64,000 bases of DNA from Anthoceros angustus (taxonomy: Eukaryota; Streptophyta; Anthocerotopsida; Anthocerotales; Anthocerotaceae), in NCBI GenBank assembly GCA_010909165.1, contig VJWM01000007.1, positions 310,001 through 374,000 on the forward strand. The letters run 5' to 3'. Position 1 is the first letter of the stretch. Every line of letters begins with the position of its first letter. Under the pieces are notes generated by a model, which saw only the letters and a program-made list of their open reading frames with translations, was not told where the DNA came from and did no database searches. This document shows positions 34,851-47,428 of this stretch, piece by piece. A program made the translations under genes and the position numbers.

Positions 34851-36493
34851 TTCACGAGGGATATTCGGGTCCGGGGCCCCAAGGATCCAACCCCCCCGCC
34901 ACCGACACAACAAAGTCAAGCCTTCAACCGGGAACGGGGTTCTCCGCGCTCCACGTTTCCTCCCTCCACTCCAATCCAATTGCATGAATTATTTTGCAGC
35001 CAACATATTAAACCGGGCCCTCGGCTCCTGCGTCTTTGTCCGCCGTACTCTCCGATTCATCTCCCATCTGTATATTGTAGGTACCTAGGATGTACGCACG
35101 ATTTCCAAAAAATCTAGTCGTGTATATTCTACTCTCCACGCCCACACACGTTTACTCCCCTTTCGATGCAACGGCTTTTTCAAATTATTGCTCCGTCTTT
35201 GCTTTCTGCCCATGCTAACAATCTTAACCATATTCTGGCATATTTTATAAATAAAAAATAATATAAGATGATTCGAAAGATGTATGTACCTCCAACGGAC
35301 CACTGATCTCGGATATTTCAGCATGCGCTACCGAGCTGATACCGATTTGATCAATGGGTTACCCGGATAACTGCTTTTACCTTACTACCAACCAGGGCTT
35401 CAGCTTGAAGCGGTTTTCTTGCGGGTCCCATACACACAAAACAAGGACACAGACACAGGCAATGGAGTTAACCCCAGAATCGGCGGGAACCTCCTGCCCG
35501 GGGGATCACAGGATCGTGTTTGCTATCTTTGGAAGGTAGCATCAAGGTTATTAACCAGCCAAAATATCCGGACGGGCCGCCAACCTGGCCCACGGAGACA
35601 CAGTCTTGAACTTGGAAGTGTTCCGGTCCAAGTTCGGTTTTTCCTGAACGTGTCCGATGAAAACGCAGTTTGCGCGGGCATCTCAAATAAACTAAGGTAA
35701 CGGAGCTCTATCCGTGGAACCCCATAATATTCAGCAGCCCGGGACCGGGGCTCCGTTTGTGTCTAACCACGCCTATATACAAGAGGAGGGAAGGAGAAAG
35801 GAATCATTCATGGTTTAAGTAGTGCATCCCGGATATTTCAGGCCTACGAATATCCATAGCCACACATGCCAAGGGGTCCTCAGGCCTGCCATATTGAGGG
35901 GTTGTAGTGGGATGTAGCTGTACCTTCGTCGGTAAGAAGTGCACCAATGTATAGTTAATGGACCTTTATCTTATATTAAAGAGGGTAGTTTGGTACAAAA
36001 AACTCGCGCGTGAGAGTAAATTGGACCAAATTGCATTGATGACAGGCCTTGGGATTCTTCACACTCATCTCCAAAATCCCAGAAATAGGTGCATCTCCTC
36101 ACACATACTAGGTTGCCTTAGTGTTCACATGACCTCCACCCCAGGATAGTCAGTCAAATTCAACAGAGTCTTGTGCAGGAATCCGCAGGACTCTCAACAC
36201 ATTTGCAGCTAGGAAACGAAACTAAGCATAACGTCATGGTGGGTCCCAAACCAGTACTCAATACAACATACTGAAAAGCTTAGGAAACAAAATTAAGCAT
36301 GACGTATGAGGGGGTACTCAATATATGTAGCATGTTGAATAGCTTTTAATTTAAAACTATCATGAGAACACAAACCCCTAAACATTCATAAATCTAATAT
36401 AAGGTAGAAGGGTTTGGCATCACACAATGAACAATTCAGACACCAACTGAAGGATAGATGAAAGACTAACACAAACTAGAAAACTTCCGAAAC
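34851..36493. other. AT-rich intergenic spacer
   Basis: No credible gene. The short motif CGGATATTTCAG appears at about 35312 and 35831, perhaps from decayed elements. Confidence 0.45.
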
Positions 36494-36592
36494 TAAACCT
36501 GAAGTGATATATTATTATATTCTACCCTTCCCATACATCACTAAACCTGAAGTGACACATTATTATATTCTACCCTCTCCATACATCTAAGA
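36494..36592. repeat. imperfect tandem duplication, 2 x about 50 bp
   Basis: CTAAACCTGAAGTGA, then TATTATTATATTCTACCC, occurs twice in a row with a few substitutions. Confidence 0.85.
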
Positions 36593-36705
36593 TAATTACG
36601 TCCACAAACTTCACATGTGTGTATGATGTCCACTCTTAGGCCCCAAATGTCATACATCTAAGCACACAAATGTTACCAGGTTTGCATCCAAAAAACTACG
36701 AATTG

Positions 36706-36975
36706 TTAAGCAAGTGCACACATATGATGGTGAGAAATGTACACATCATTGATCATGTTGCTTGACAAGACTACAAGACATCCATACAATTGATATCCAC
36801 ACATACGGCACCCTGCCCAACAAAAGGTGTTCAAAGCCATTGCATCAAGCATGCCTCTTGCAAAGTATCCAAGCCACCACAATCTTAATTTAATTTCGTG
36901 CTCTTCAAACGCCATAAGAGTAAACAATTGATACTTATATTTATTTACTCCAAATGTTGAATCCATGACTATCAA
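36706..36975 (-). pseudogene. MULE-type transposase fragment
   Basis: The 89-residue frame begins MIVMDSTFGVNKYKYQLFTL, which matches the first catalytic-Asp block of MULE/FAR1-type DDE transposases (a D-S/A-T-F-x-x-N-x-Y-x-x-P/Q-L-F pattern). The remainder soon loses similarity, and no second Asp or Glu block is present. I see no terminal inverted repeats. It is a scrap of a Mutator-like element, or less likely a FAR1-derived fragment. Confidence 0.6.
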
Positions 36976-37479
36976 ATTGTTGGGCCAATGTCAAACACAA
37001 ATTGGCAACATGAAATCAATTTCGATGCTCAAGATAAACGATTCATCCTCTTTCAAAGCTCAGGTCCATGAGGTCATACTTTGTTGTTCTCATAATGAAG
37101 GTGCCAGATTTGTTGATGTCCAATTACAAGTTATGAATATACATTGACAAGTCAATCTTTGACAAGTTGACACTTGACAAGTTGTGAATGTAGAGGAATC
37201 TTTGACTTCTTTCAGCTAAAGCTTGAAGAGAAGGTGAAAATTCGGTAGGGCGCACCTTTGCCACCCACCACGAGATGTAAAAAGTAGAATCTAAGCTCTC
37301 CTTGTAAATTGACCGTATGTTATGAAGTGAGCGAAAGTGTATTTAAGCCTTGGACCTTTGCCATTACCTCTGCAAAACTGATAATTATCTGAGCAAACAC
37401 TAATAAGAAACGGGGTTTTTTTCTAGTAGCAAATATAACAGAGAGCAGAGATTTTAGCATCAGATCGGTTTATACGAGG
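36976..37479. other. intergenic spacer
   Basis: AT-rich, with CTTTGACAAGTTGACACTTGACAAG-type short repeats near 37150-37190. No gene seen. Confidence 0.45.
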
Positions 37480-38635
37480 CTTTTGGATCGACGTATAATT
37501 TTTATGTATAGTTGTGGTGGTACTTTCGCTGACGGCCAGCCGGGCGCGCACTTGTCCCGTGTCGTTGCAATATGGGGTCCGTTCTCAAGGGAATGTCTTG
37601 TTCCGTTATACACATCCGTGGCCAAACACTCTCCGCCGTTAAAGCACGATGGCTTACCTGAGGTCGCCCACCTCAACGAGTTCGTTTTTCTTCCTCTACC
37701 CCGCCCTACTCGTTCACCGTACAGGCCCGGGATGACCAAATGTTTAAGGACCCGTATACGTCCGAAATCTACCGATCTTCTCTTACTCCCTTCCCTACTT
37801 CGTTTCCCCTACCGTTCTTGCTTACGCCCAATATGCCAGTTGAGGCTCACGATCGAGCATGCGTAGGCTGCAGACCTCCGCATCGCGTTCACCAAGTCTC
37901 TTCGTCCGGGCTCTGCACGCCCTCTCGGAGTCCGGCTACGCATGCCCGCTCCGGTCCGTCTCTCGTCGAACCTCTGTCCGGGAGGAGCAGGGGTCCGGGG
38001 TCCTTCGCACCTATACACACACACCACCACGCGTTAGGGTCCGTCACCAGGACCTGGATCAGTCTCTCCGGAGTAGTCTTGCCCGCTCAGTGACTCGAGA
38101 CTCGCGTTAGCAAGAGACACACAAGGGCCTGCAAGGATAACGCGGTATCAACCCCAAAAGAAAGATCCCTTTACTTGAATGGCAATCGCCCTCTTATACT
38201 ACGTCCTGAGGGAGCGCCTTTATTACACCCCTAATCCAAGCTAATGTCCAGCTCACTATGCCCTAGCAAGTGGCCTCCTCTTCCTATCTTCCTACTGCGT
38301 CTCGGCCGGTGGGGCATGGTTGATCATGATTCCTCCACATGAGTGCGGAGCACCCAATACTCCGCCTCCGCCCGCGCTCGGGCGCACCAATCGGATGATC
38401 CGCAACCCCCGGAGTCCCGCGGAGGCTCTTCCCCTGCCTCTAATTCTGTCAGGCTGCACCACTGGTGGTGGACTAACAACTACAGTGACCATTACGTCCT
38501 CTTCGATCACTATCCACTGGCGCGCAGGTGGGTTCCTGCTCTGCGGGTCCGTCCGGAGCCCGTTCTTCCTGGGATGGTTGAGATTGACTCTCAACCGCCC
38601 CCTATCTCCACTCCCGGGGTAAGACCTATTGGACT

Positions 38636-38805
38636 CGTTCTCTCCTCCTGAGTCTGGACTTCGGGGTCCACGCTCTCTCCCTGAGTCCGGACCTCGGGGT
38701 CCGTCCTCGCCTCCTGAGTCCGGACCTCGGGGTCCGTCCTCACCTCCTGAGTCCGGACCTCGGGGTCCGTCCTCGCCTCCTGAGTCCGGACCTCGGGGTT
38801 TGTGC
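38636..38805. repeat. tandem 30-bp repeats with a CCGGACCTCGGGGTCCG core
   Basis: About five units of CCTGAGTCCGGACCTCGGGGTCCGTCCT-like sequence, each about 30 bp and containing GGTCC/GGACC palindromes. Related GGTCCGGACTC repeats occupy the corresponding 3' position of the right copy, so the array belongs to the element. Confidence 0.9.
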
Positions 38806-39736
38806 TCTCCGATCTCCAGACATCCAAGTCCGGAGTTTCCCCCAAGGGTCCGACTTCCCTTCCGGACCCACCCTTCCTTCGTTCCGTTGCCTCCTTCCCT
38901 CCTGCACTAGGTCCCCTAGCCGCACCTCCGGGGCTTCCCCTTCTGTGTTCTGCTCCTGAGCTCTCTCTTCCTCTCCCGACATTGGGTGTGACGGACCTAC
39001 CTCTGGTCTTGCTGTCTCCGCCGCCTCACCCTCCTCCGGTCAACCTTCCTCCTCTGGGCCCTCCCCGCTGCTGCTCTCGTCACCAAACAAGGCTCCCAGG
39101 TTCCCTGTGGCGGCGCTCTCCCCTAGGCCCTCGTCTCTCAGGCTTCCCTTACGTGTTACGCTCACAGGCTCTCTCTCTTCCTCTCCAGGCATTGGGTGTG
39201 GCGGACCTACCTCGGTCTTCTTGTCTCGCCTCACCCTCCTCGGTCAACCTTCCTCCTCTGGGCCCTCCCCGCTGCTGCTCTCGTCACCAAACAGGGCTCC
39301 CAGATTCCCTGTGGCGGCGCTCTCCCCTAGGCCCTCGTCTCTCCAGGCTCCCTCCGACTCCTCTGGCGGTCCTTCAATCTCAGCAGCGTGGTGTGCTGCC
39401 CCTACCGCCTTCAGGAGCTCCGCGTGATAATACGCAAAGTCGGAGTGGACCTGTTGGATGGCCTCCTCCACATGAGTGCGGAGCACCCAATACTCCCGCC
39501 TCCAGAGATTCTCCGGCAGCTGGGCGTGCCTTGTTGCTTGTTGTGACGTCCCCTTCGCGAGGTCGTCCAGCTTGGTCCTGTCCGAGTCCCGTAAAGCCGT
39601 TAAGGCGGCCTCCGCCACTTCCTGGAGTCATTGCCTCTCCTTGGCGCGCTCCTCCTCTGCCTTGCCACCGCCCCTACCGCCTTTCGGCCATGGACCAGAG
39701 TTCCGCCTCCGCCTTCCGTAGGCGGATCAGCAGCTT

Positions 39737-40195
39737 CTACTCCTCCCTCAGAGCCCTCTCTTGTCCTGCCATCTTTCTTTTCAGGGCCGCCATATCCTGT
39801 TCCTGCCGCCCCGGCAACTCCACTCGACGCCTAGTGTCGTCCAGCTCTCTTTCCAGCTTGGCAACGTCGTGCTCCTTGTTGCGCCGGCGACCCTCCTCCA
39901 CCCTCAAGAAAAGCTGGAGACGTTCCATCTCCTGCTCATGATCTCCTATCCGCCCTTGAAGGAGTCCATTCCTCTCTTCCACTACCCGGAGTCGCAGTTC
40001 CAGAGTCTCCTTTTGGCCTTCCAACTCATGACGATTTTCTTCCAAATCCTGGAGCTGCAGCCGGAGGTCCCCCAGCTCTCTGGTGCTTGCTTCCATCTCC
40101 TCATCCTTGGCCACGTGCGCTTGCTCCGCCACTTCACAGGTCATTGCCTCCTTGGCGCGCTCCTCCTCTGGGCCCTCCCGCCTCCGCCACTTCAC
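39737..40195 (-). pseudogene. left-copy element protein, coiled-coil block 2
   Basis: A 152-residue coiled-coil frame (LRLQLQDLEENRHELEGQKE, DHEQEMERLQLFLRVEEGRR, KLERELDDTRRRVELPGRQ). It continues block 1 with a small overlap and frame change. Confidence 0.55.
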
Positions 40196-40869
40196 AGGTC
40201 ATTGCCTCCTTCCCTCCCGCCTCCTCCACGGTTCCTATCCAAGCGGTAGTGGTCCCTATCCGCCTCTATTGCCCCCTTCAGCTGAGCCTCCAACGCCTGG
40301 CTCTGCTCCTGTCGGGCAGTCTCTGCCAATTCTTTGGCTCTCTCCGCTTGCCGACGTGCTTCCTCCACCTCTTCCCTGGTCACTTCCCTTCTCCGGCACA
40401 GGTCCTCCGCCCGCGCCTGCGACTCCCGAGTGTGCTTCAGCTGTTTGCACAGATGGAGCACCTTGGCCCTGTCCTGCTGGGCGGACCTTGCCTCTGTCTC
40501 GGCCGTTCGGCACTTCTCCTCCTCGACCCTCGCGAGGGACTCCGCCTTCCTCTTAGCAGCCTCTGCTGCCTTGCCACCGCCTGTCCTTAGAGCTCCACCA
40601 TTCGTCTTCGGGTGGCCTCCACTTCCTTGGTCTTCTCTGCTGTCCCGCAGAGTCCCCAGAGCATGCCGGCAGTCCATGACGGCTGACAAAACTCGCCGTG
40701 TCTCCTCCACGGTTGCCGCTGGCGAGACCCCCAAGAAGTCCATCGAGGGCGTAGGTGTCTCCCGGTCCGTTAAGGACTGCCATACCACCGCCTGGAGTGA
40801 GTCCGAATTAGGGACTCCGGACACAATCAGGACCCTTAGGTCCTCTCTGTCCTGAGCCAGCACTTCCAC
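40192..40869 (-). pseudogene. left-copy element protein, coiled-coil block 1
   Basis: The 225-residue frame is dominated by heptad-like Glu/Arg/Ala/Leu sequence (KRKAESLARVEEEKCRTAE, QARAEDLCRRREVTREE, EARRQAERAKELAETARQ). It matches the right copy at 52740-53137. It is best described as a long coiled coil; no catalytic motif is visible. Confidence 0.6.
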
Positions 40870-41009
40870 CTCCTTGGCTTTCTTTGCCGCTAACTCCTTC
40901 TCTACCCGCCTTCACTTGGGGTCCGGAGGTGGCGAGGGGGTTCGGGAGCTGGCCTGCTTTCCCCTTCGCGTAGGAGATAGGACTGGCTCGGGGTGGGGTT
41001 GCTGCCAAT

Positions 41010-41219
41010 TAAAGGAGTATATAATCCTAAGGTTATTTACCTTATTAAATCTAGGGTTATTAAGTAGACTCATAGGCAGTTGTTATGAGACCTAACCGTA
41101 ACTCATGCAACTCAACAATATGAAACATACTCTTTACAAAGATAACCGTCACTTGTTTATGTTTTTGCTCCTTCCCGTGCTCTCGCGCTGCCGCTGTCAC
41201 TGCACTTGCATCCGCTTTA
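41010..41219 (+). repeat. 5' LTR of the Copia element
   Basis: It begins TAAAGGAGTATATAATCC and ends GCATCCGCTTTA. A TATATAA stretch lies only about 9 bp in. Confidence 0.95.
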
Positions 41220-41232
41220 TGGTATCAGAGCC
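41220..41232 (+). promoter_or_regulatory. primer-binding site (initiator tRNA-Met type)
   Basis: TGGTATCAGAGCC immediately after the 5' LTR is the standard plant Copia primer-binding site, complementary to the 3' end of tRNA-Met. Confidence 0.93.
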
Positions 41233-41705
41233 ATGAATCTGCCTTCCTGTAGACGGTCATCGGCACCCTAGCGATACCGTGCCGATGTTCAGAGGGAGAC
41301 GATGCGAAGACACCATGTTGTGATGCAGTCTGCGGGCAGAGGTGCAAACAGAAAAATCCCGGTTCCCAGAATTCACCGCGAATTCATCTGCCAGGATTGC
41401 CGTGAGGCAGAAGATCAGATCTGCTCACGAACCCCCTCGATTCCTCGCCCAAGGGAGCGCATCGAAGTAATCTCTTGCGTTCCCTGCAGACCTTTCAACA
41501 ACAATCGGCGTTCAGATTTGGCCAAATCCCCTTCTCACCGCAGCAGCGAACTCGAAGAGTTGAACTTCAAGGTCAACCTACTCCAGGATTTGTTTAACAA
41601 TCTCAGCGACATGATCAACAAGCTACATCAGACCTGTGTGATCCACAAAGCGCTTGAGTCAGGACGGACGAAAAAGGAGTCACTTTTACCTTCGAGTTCG
41701 CGCTA

Positions 41706-43451
41706 TTGCATTTAAGCAATTGTCTGCAGGGATGCAACTCGAGCCTGATGATGACAATGAGTTACATTTCAACGATGCTGGGATTATTACTCCGACCCGT
41801 GAGTTTCAACAACAAGGAAGGGACGGAGCCAGCATCGAGGACGAAGGCCTTCTGGAACCACCTTCTCCTGAGAGGCGACAGGATCAAGGGCTTTCAACCT
41901 GCTGTAACCATTGGTACAACATCACCAGGATTATTTGGCAGTCCACACTTTGGACAACAAAGCGGTGCAGCTTCATCATCTGCGAGCCATCAACAACCAG
42001 GAGTAGCTCCTGGACCAGGAATTGGTAACCCTATTCCGAATCCAGCAGCAAATCCTCCTGTAATGGCTCAACTTGCTGCACTTCTTCCTGGTACCTTGAA
42101 GATCGACTTTAAGGATCGTGATCGTTTTAACGGCACAGACTACACTGTATGGTCTATGAGGCTTACTCAAATTCTGGAGGAGAATGAGTTAATGGGAGTT
42201 GTCGATGGTTCTGAGCAATCACCAGTGCCAACTCCGACGAACGCTGACGATGTCCTAGCTTGGAAGCGGAAGGACAGGCGTGCACGTTCCATCATCATTG
42301 CTTCTTTGGATAGGACAATGATGCCTCACACTCTGAATGCCGTAACCTCTGCAACTGTGTGGAGAAATTTTACAACGATCTACAAGGACAAGAGCTCAGC
42401 CTCTTTGGTTCATTGTTTCCGAGGTTTATTCTACCTGCGGATGAAGGATGGGGAATCAGTGGAGTCCTACGTTAACAAGTTCAGGACTGCACGAGCCGAC
42501 CTTGCATATTGTGGGACTGTCCTTACAGAAGTCCAAGCAGCAACTGCTTTTCTGGCATCATTGCCGGAGGCTTATTCTTATTTTATCAGCGCTCGACATG
42601 CTAAGATAGACTCAGCACAACTACTTGCTGGTAGAGGTGTGCCCCACATATCTCTCGAGGACGTGTTTGGTGCACTCCTTGGAGAAGAGCGCATAAGAGC
42701 CCTGACTAAGCACAAGGGGCAGAGCCCTAATAGTAGCAGAGTACTCTTCACAGCTAGGGGCAGGGGCTCATGGCGTGGCAGAGGTGGTAGAGGCAGAGGC
42801 CTGCAATCCATAGCAAGGCAGCCTAATTTGCAGCGTAAGACTTTTAGTTGCAACTGGTGTAAAATCCCAGGTCACTATGAGCGTGACTGTAGGAAAAAGA
42901 CGGCTGGTGAGCCGAGGAGGGATGGACCTGCCGAGTCCAATATTGCTTCCACCAAGCCTACCTCAACTGTCAAATCACCTACCATTCTTGCTGTTTTCCT
43001 TTCATCCATTCAGATACAAACCGATATGTGGTTCTTAGATTCAGGAGCAACCAGCCATATTTGTTTTGATAAGTCTGCTTTTTGCACTTTCAAACCTGCT
43101 TCTGATGACAGACAGTTTGTTTTGCTTGGTGATGACAGTGGGTTAGCTATCAAAGGGACAGGTTCAGTCATGGTCCAACTTCCAGATAAGTCTACTCTTA
43201 CTCTGTCAAGCGTCCTTTTTGTACCATCCATGACTAAAAATCTCATGTCAGTACTTAAGTTATCACAAGAGCATGCTTGTAGAGTGTGTTTTGATCACAC
43301 AGGGTGCTCTGTTTCACATTTAGGCAACTGGTCAGAGATTTTCTCTGGAATCCCCTACCATGACTTGTATTTGCTGGATATTAGAAGTTTCATCCCTTCA
43401 GTGTCAGCCTATGTAGCGACTAGTCCTCATCTGACACCGACACAACTCTAG
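41706..43451 (+). pseudogene. Copia gag and protease
   Basis: An open frame of 581 codons ending at a premature TAG. The gag domain contains KDRDRFNGTDYTVWSMRL and VHCFRGLFYLRMKDGESVES. A zinc knuckle, CNWCKIPGHYERDC (C-x2-C-x4-H-x4-C), follows, and then the aspartic protease motif WFLDSGATSHIC. The frame breaks at T-Q-L-stop-HCRLGHVN, where related elements have LWH at the start of the integrase zinc-binding region, so a Trp codon was probably lost. Confidence 0.9.
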
Positions 43452-43628
43452 CATTGCAGACTAGGTCACGTTAACTTTCATAAGCTGTCTGCTGTCATTA
43501 AAAATGATGTCTTTAGGGAACCCTAGTCTTTTTCTTTTGATGATCATGCTTTTTGTGACGCCTATCAGACCAGCAAAGTTGTTTCTCAGCCTTGTAAGGA
43601 TAAACACCTGTCTAGAGCCACAAATCTG

Positions 43629-44438
43629 TTGCATAGTATCCATAGCGATATTTGTGGACCTATGTCAACAACATCTTTTGGTGGTGCCTCCTATTTCATA
43701 ACCTTTATCGATGAGTGGAGCCGTTACTGCACTATATATGTTCTTCATCACAAGAGTGAAGCCCTCTCGACCTGTCAACAGTATGTTCTCTTTGCTCAAC
43801 GACACACTGGCGCTAAGGTACGCATTTTAAGGACTGATAACGGCGGTGAGTATACTAGCAATGCCTTCGAGGATTTTTGTGCTTCAGAGGGAGTCCGGCG
43901 TCAATTCACAGTTCCCTACACACCTGCACAGAATGCATTTGCTGAGAAAAAGAACAGGACTTTACAAGAAGCAACTTTATCTAGCTTGTCTTTTGTTGGA
44001 CTGACAAGAGGTTATTGGGCAGAAGCCTTGTGTGCCGCAAATTATGTACAGAACCGCTTACCTACAAAGGAGCTAGGTATGGTGACACCTTATGAGCGAT
44101 GGACTGGAAAGAAACCTCGTGTTTCCCACCTTCGAGTTTTTGGAGCTCCTGCATATTCCCTCATTCCTCCTGCTTTGCGTTCTAAGCTTGACCCCAAGGC
44201 AGTTAGACACATTTTTGTTGGTTACTCTGACAATGTTAAAGGCTATAAGCTTTTCGATCCTCACACTCGTCAAGTTTCCTTCTCTCGCAGCGTTGTTTTT
44301 AATGAGGATGCCCTTCTTCGTCGTCATCAGACCATTCTTCAGCCAGACTCTTCTCTTTCTGTTCCTTCCATTCATGGTGTTGATGATACTGACGATTCCC
44401 CTGATCCTTCAGATGTCACTGTCTTTGATGTAGATTAG
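43629..44438 (+). pseudogene. Copia integrase core
   Basis: A DDE integrase: first Asp in HSDICGPM, second in RTDNGGEYTS, and Glu in NAFAEKKNRT, where most relatives have GVAER. RVFGAPAYSLIP and the GYSDNVKGYKLFDP block follow in the C-terminal part. It is separated from gag/protease by the stop at 43451 and a frameshift, and ends at a TAG at 44436. Confidence 0.9.
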
Positions 44439-44650
44439 TCAGATTCACATTCTGCAGCTTCAGGGGGCAGCTCCCCACCAGTCATCTCTGCAGCACCACA
44501 GCATCCTGTCCAGTCACCACAACCTCCCAGTCTCACGCCCACGATAAGTTCTCTTTCCACTGGTGACGGTTGTTCTGTGTTACCGATCCTTCATCCGACC
44601 ATCCTCGGTTTTGACCCCGAACCGGCTGATCCTCCGCACTGCTGAGTCTG

Positions 44651-45694
44651 GTGATGCACCAGCCTACCTCACCTGTTCTTAGGCGTTCTACTCGTGTTAA
44701 ACGTCCCATGTCTGAGTGGGCTGAGCCTCCCTTTGTAGCTGGTCTTGCACGCAGCTTTCCCAAACCGCACCAACCTGTCTCTCCACCCTCATCTTCATTA
44801 GGAGAACCTGCTACATATTTGGAAGCCATTACAGGCCCTGAAGCTGAGCAGTGGAAGGCAGCAATTGAGTCAGAGTACAATTCACTTATTGAAAATCAGA
44901 CTTGGACTTTAGTGGATTTACCTCAGGGTAGGAAACCTGTTGCCTGCAAATGGGTGTTTAAGAAGAAGCTTAATACTGACGGAACAGTTGGTCGATACAA
45001 GGCCCGCTTAGTAGCAAAGGGTTATAGCCAAGTCGAGGGACTTGACTACAATGAGACTTTTGCACCGGTAGTTAAGGGCACTTCTGTCAGAATCTTGCTT
45101 GCTCTTGCAGCTCAATATGGTTTAATTGTGCACCAGCTTGACGTTAAAACTGCCTTTCTCCATGGATCCCTAGAAGAGGAAATATATATGGCCTAGCCAG
45201 AAGGCTATGTTGTGGACACAAGGAAAGTATGCAAGTTGTTGAAGACATTGTATGGCCTTAAGCAGTCTTCGCGGGCCTGGAATGAAACTTTCCATGCACT
45301 CTTAATAGAACTTGGCTTCATATGTTTAGCAGCTGATACTAGCGTGTATATTCTGTGGGACCAGGATGATTTTATTATCATTTCCGTTTACGTAGATGAT
45401 AACTTCCTGTTCTGTACTTCTGCTGCTTTGATGGATAGAATAAAGAAGGTTCTGCTAGCTCGTTTTGAGATGACAAACTTAGGACAACTTACTTTCTCAC
45501 TTGGAGTGCAATTTCAATTTGGTGATTCTGGCCACAGCATACACATACATCAAGAGCACTTTGTGCAGCAACTCTTGAAGCGGTTCAACATGGAGGACTG
45601 CAGACCTGTTGCCACACCTATGGCCACTGGTGAGAAGTTGTCAAACGAGGATTGTCCAGTCACACAGGCAGACAAAGATGAGATGAGTAAGTGA
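44651..45694 (+). pseudogene. Copia reverse transcriptase
   Basis: RT fingers and palm: CKWVFKKKLNTDGTVGRYKA, YNETFAPVVKGTSVRILLAL, HQLDVKTAFLHGSLEEEIYM, then the catalytic VYVDDNFLF. The frame is broken by TAG at 45194 (MA-stop-PEGY, where Gln or a similar residue is expected) and by TGA at 45692 (SK-stop-TYRQDVG). Confidence 0.92.
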
Positions 45695-45772
45695 ACCTAT
45701 CGTCAGGATGTCGGATGTTTAATCTACTTAGCTGCCTGGACCAGATTTGATATAGCCCGTGCTGTCAGCAAC

Positions 45773-46393
45773 GTGTCTCAGTTTCTTGAGAACCCTAGAG
45801 AGGTTCATTGGACTGCCGTGAAGTGCATTTTTCGTTATTTGAAGGGGACTGCTAGGCATGGTTTGCAATATCAGAGACAGCCTAAGGGCTTGCGTTTGGT
45901 TTCGTACTGCGATGCTGATTGGGCTGGAGACCCAGATACACGTCGAAGTGTGGCTGCATACTGCAATATACTTGGTGGTTCTGCCGTGTCCTGGAGTAGT
46001 AAGAAACTTACAACTATTTGTCTTTCATCGACTTAGGCAGAATATGGAGCACTGTCACAAGCAGCCCGAGAAGTAATCTGGATTAGATCTTTCCTCAAGG
46101 GGCTACAACAGCTTGTTCTAGGAGCTACTCAACTCTGGTGTGACAATCAATCTGCAATTGCTTTATCACAAAATCCAGTGTTTCACGCAAGAAGCAAGCA
46201 TATTGAGATCACACATCATTTTATTAGACAAGCAGCAGACACAGGTGAAGTTGTGGTCAACTACATTTTTACAGAAGAGAACATTGCCGATTTGCTGACT
46301 AAGGCACTTTCTAAGCCACTGCACCAGAAACATTCCTCAGCAGGTGGTTTACATGAGGTCCCAGCCTCAGCAGTTAAAGGTAAGGCACACTGA
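45773..46393 (+). pseudogene. Copia RNase H
   Basis: The RNase H domain has VSYCDADWAGDPDTRRS, a TAG at 46034 inside LSST-stop-AEYG, and then the terminal WCDNQSAIALSQNPVFHARS, HIEITHHFIR and IADLLTKALSKPLH blocks to 46393. The order and the end are typical of Copia pol. Confidence 0.9.
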
Positions 46394-46408
46394 AGAGTGC
46401 CAGCAGCA

Positions 46409-47000
46409 TCAGTCCTCATGCTTGAGGTAACCCTGTTTCACCATTTCTTCTTTGAGCTTGTCCAATAGTGCAGCTACTTTTTTGGTTTCCCCAAGAAGAG
46501 ATGTAAGTAGTGAGGCAAGCATAGCTGGGTTAGACTCATAGCTTGTTGATGAGATGCTGTGTTAAAGGACAGTAGAGCAGGGATGCGGGAGGATGAAGCT
46601 ACAACTTACATGTAAGCGTCGTGTCCACTTGCTTGCTGCTGTTAGTACTTGAAAGAATTTCAGCAGCACGTTTTTCTGCATCCTGTATCATAATAGCTCC
46701 TATCAGAATGCTAGTCCGTTTCTTCTCTACCTGCATGCTCAAGACTCTCCTCGCTGATCACATGATGGTAGTAGTAATCATGCTCCCCATCTTCACGCGG
46801 GAATGCTCTCTTCATCAGATCCTTGTACTCCTCCCTTGTGATCCTAGTCAGTCTCCTTTCAACTTCAGTCACTGGGAAGGCCACACACTGGGGAGTATGC
46901 CAGACCTCAATCCTAGTTTGACGACAGGGCATCATTGCATCAGCCCTTGTCCTCACCTCCAGCAGAGCCATCTCCTCTTCCTTGGTCTTTGTTTCTGTTT
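46409..47000 (-). pseudogene. antisense, intron-bearing cellular gene fragment inside Copia
   Basis: Opposite to pol and before the 3' LTR, four segments splice in phase: an exon ending at 46958 (TKTKEEEMALLE), 46887-46731 (CVAFPVTEVERRLTRITREE, YKDLMKRAFPREDGEHDYYY, HHVISEESLEHA), 46675-46610 (EKRAAEILSSTNSSKQVDTT) and 46524-46409 (MLASLLTSLLGETKKVAALL, DKLKEEMVKQGYLKHED, stop). Introns are about 70, 55 and 85 nt with GTGAGG/GTAGAG/GTAAGT donors and CAG acceptors. Phase is kept across all three joins, which chance would rarely produce. I do not recognise the protein; its C-terminus is helical and charged. An upstream frame (47248-46980) with a hydrophobic stretch may be a further exon. It looks like the 3' end of a host gene captured in reverse orientation. 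Confidence 0.68.
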
Positions 47001-47428
47001 ATGTCCACAGGAAGATACTCGCAGCTGATGGAGTGGAGAATCCACTGTCTTGGCGTGAATGAGGAAGCTGGGAGCCAGCGTTTGCCACAGTGGAGGCACT
47101 CAAGGCCATTCGACATGGCATCCATCAGCATGCAGCAGTGCGAGCAGGATTGCCACAGTCGTACCAAGAGGCGGGTCACGCAGAAGATAAGGATTTCAGC
47201 AATCCCCACGAGTCTCAGGCATTGGAGCGTGGAGAATGGGAGCGCCATCCTTTATGGCAGCAAGGGAGCGTAATTGTGACAACCAGGCGTTTGTGGAGTA
47301 GAGAGCACAGTCCTTGGAGGCCAGCTAGTCAGTTTTGAGCGCAAAAAGATGCCCGCGTGTTTAGCTTGAACCCGTGGTGTCCTTCAGTTTTGTTTCTCCA
47401 TTTATTGCCCATTTCGTCTAAGAGGGAG

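Noticed and set aside
38636-38805. Regular 30-bp repeats resembling a CRISPR array
   Set aside because: There are no unique spacers, the units are contiguous, and the context is a eukaryotic mobile element.
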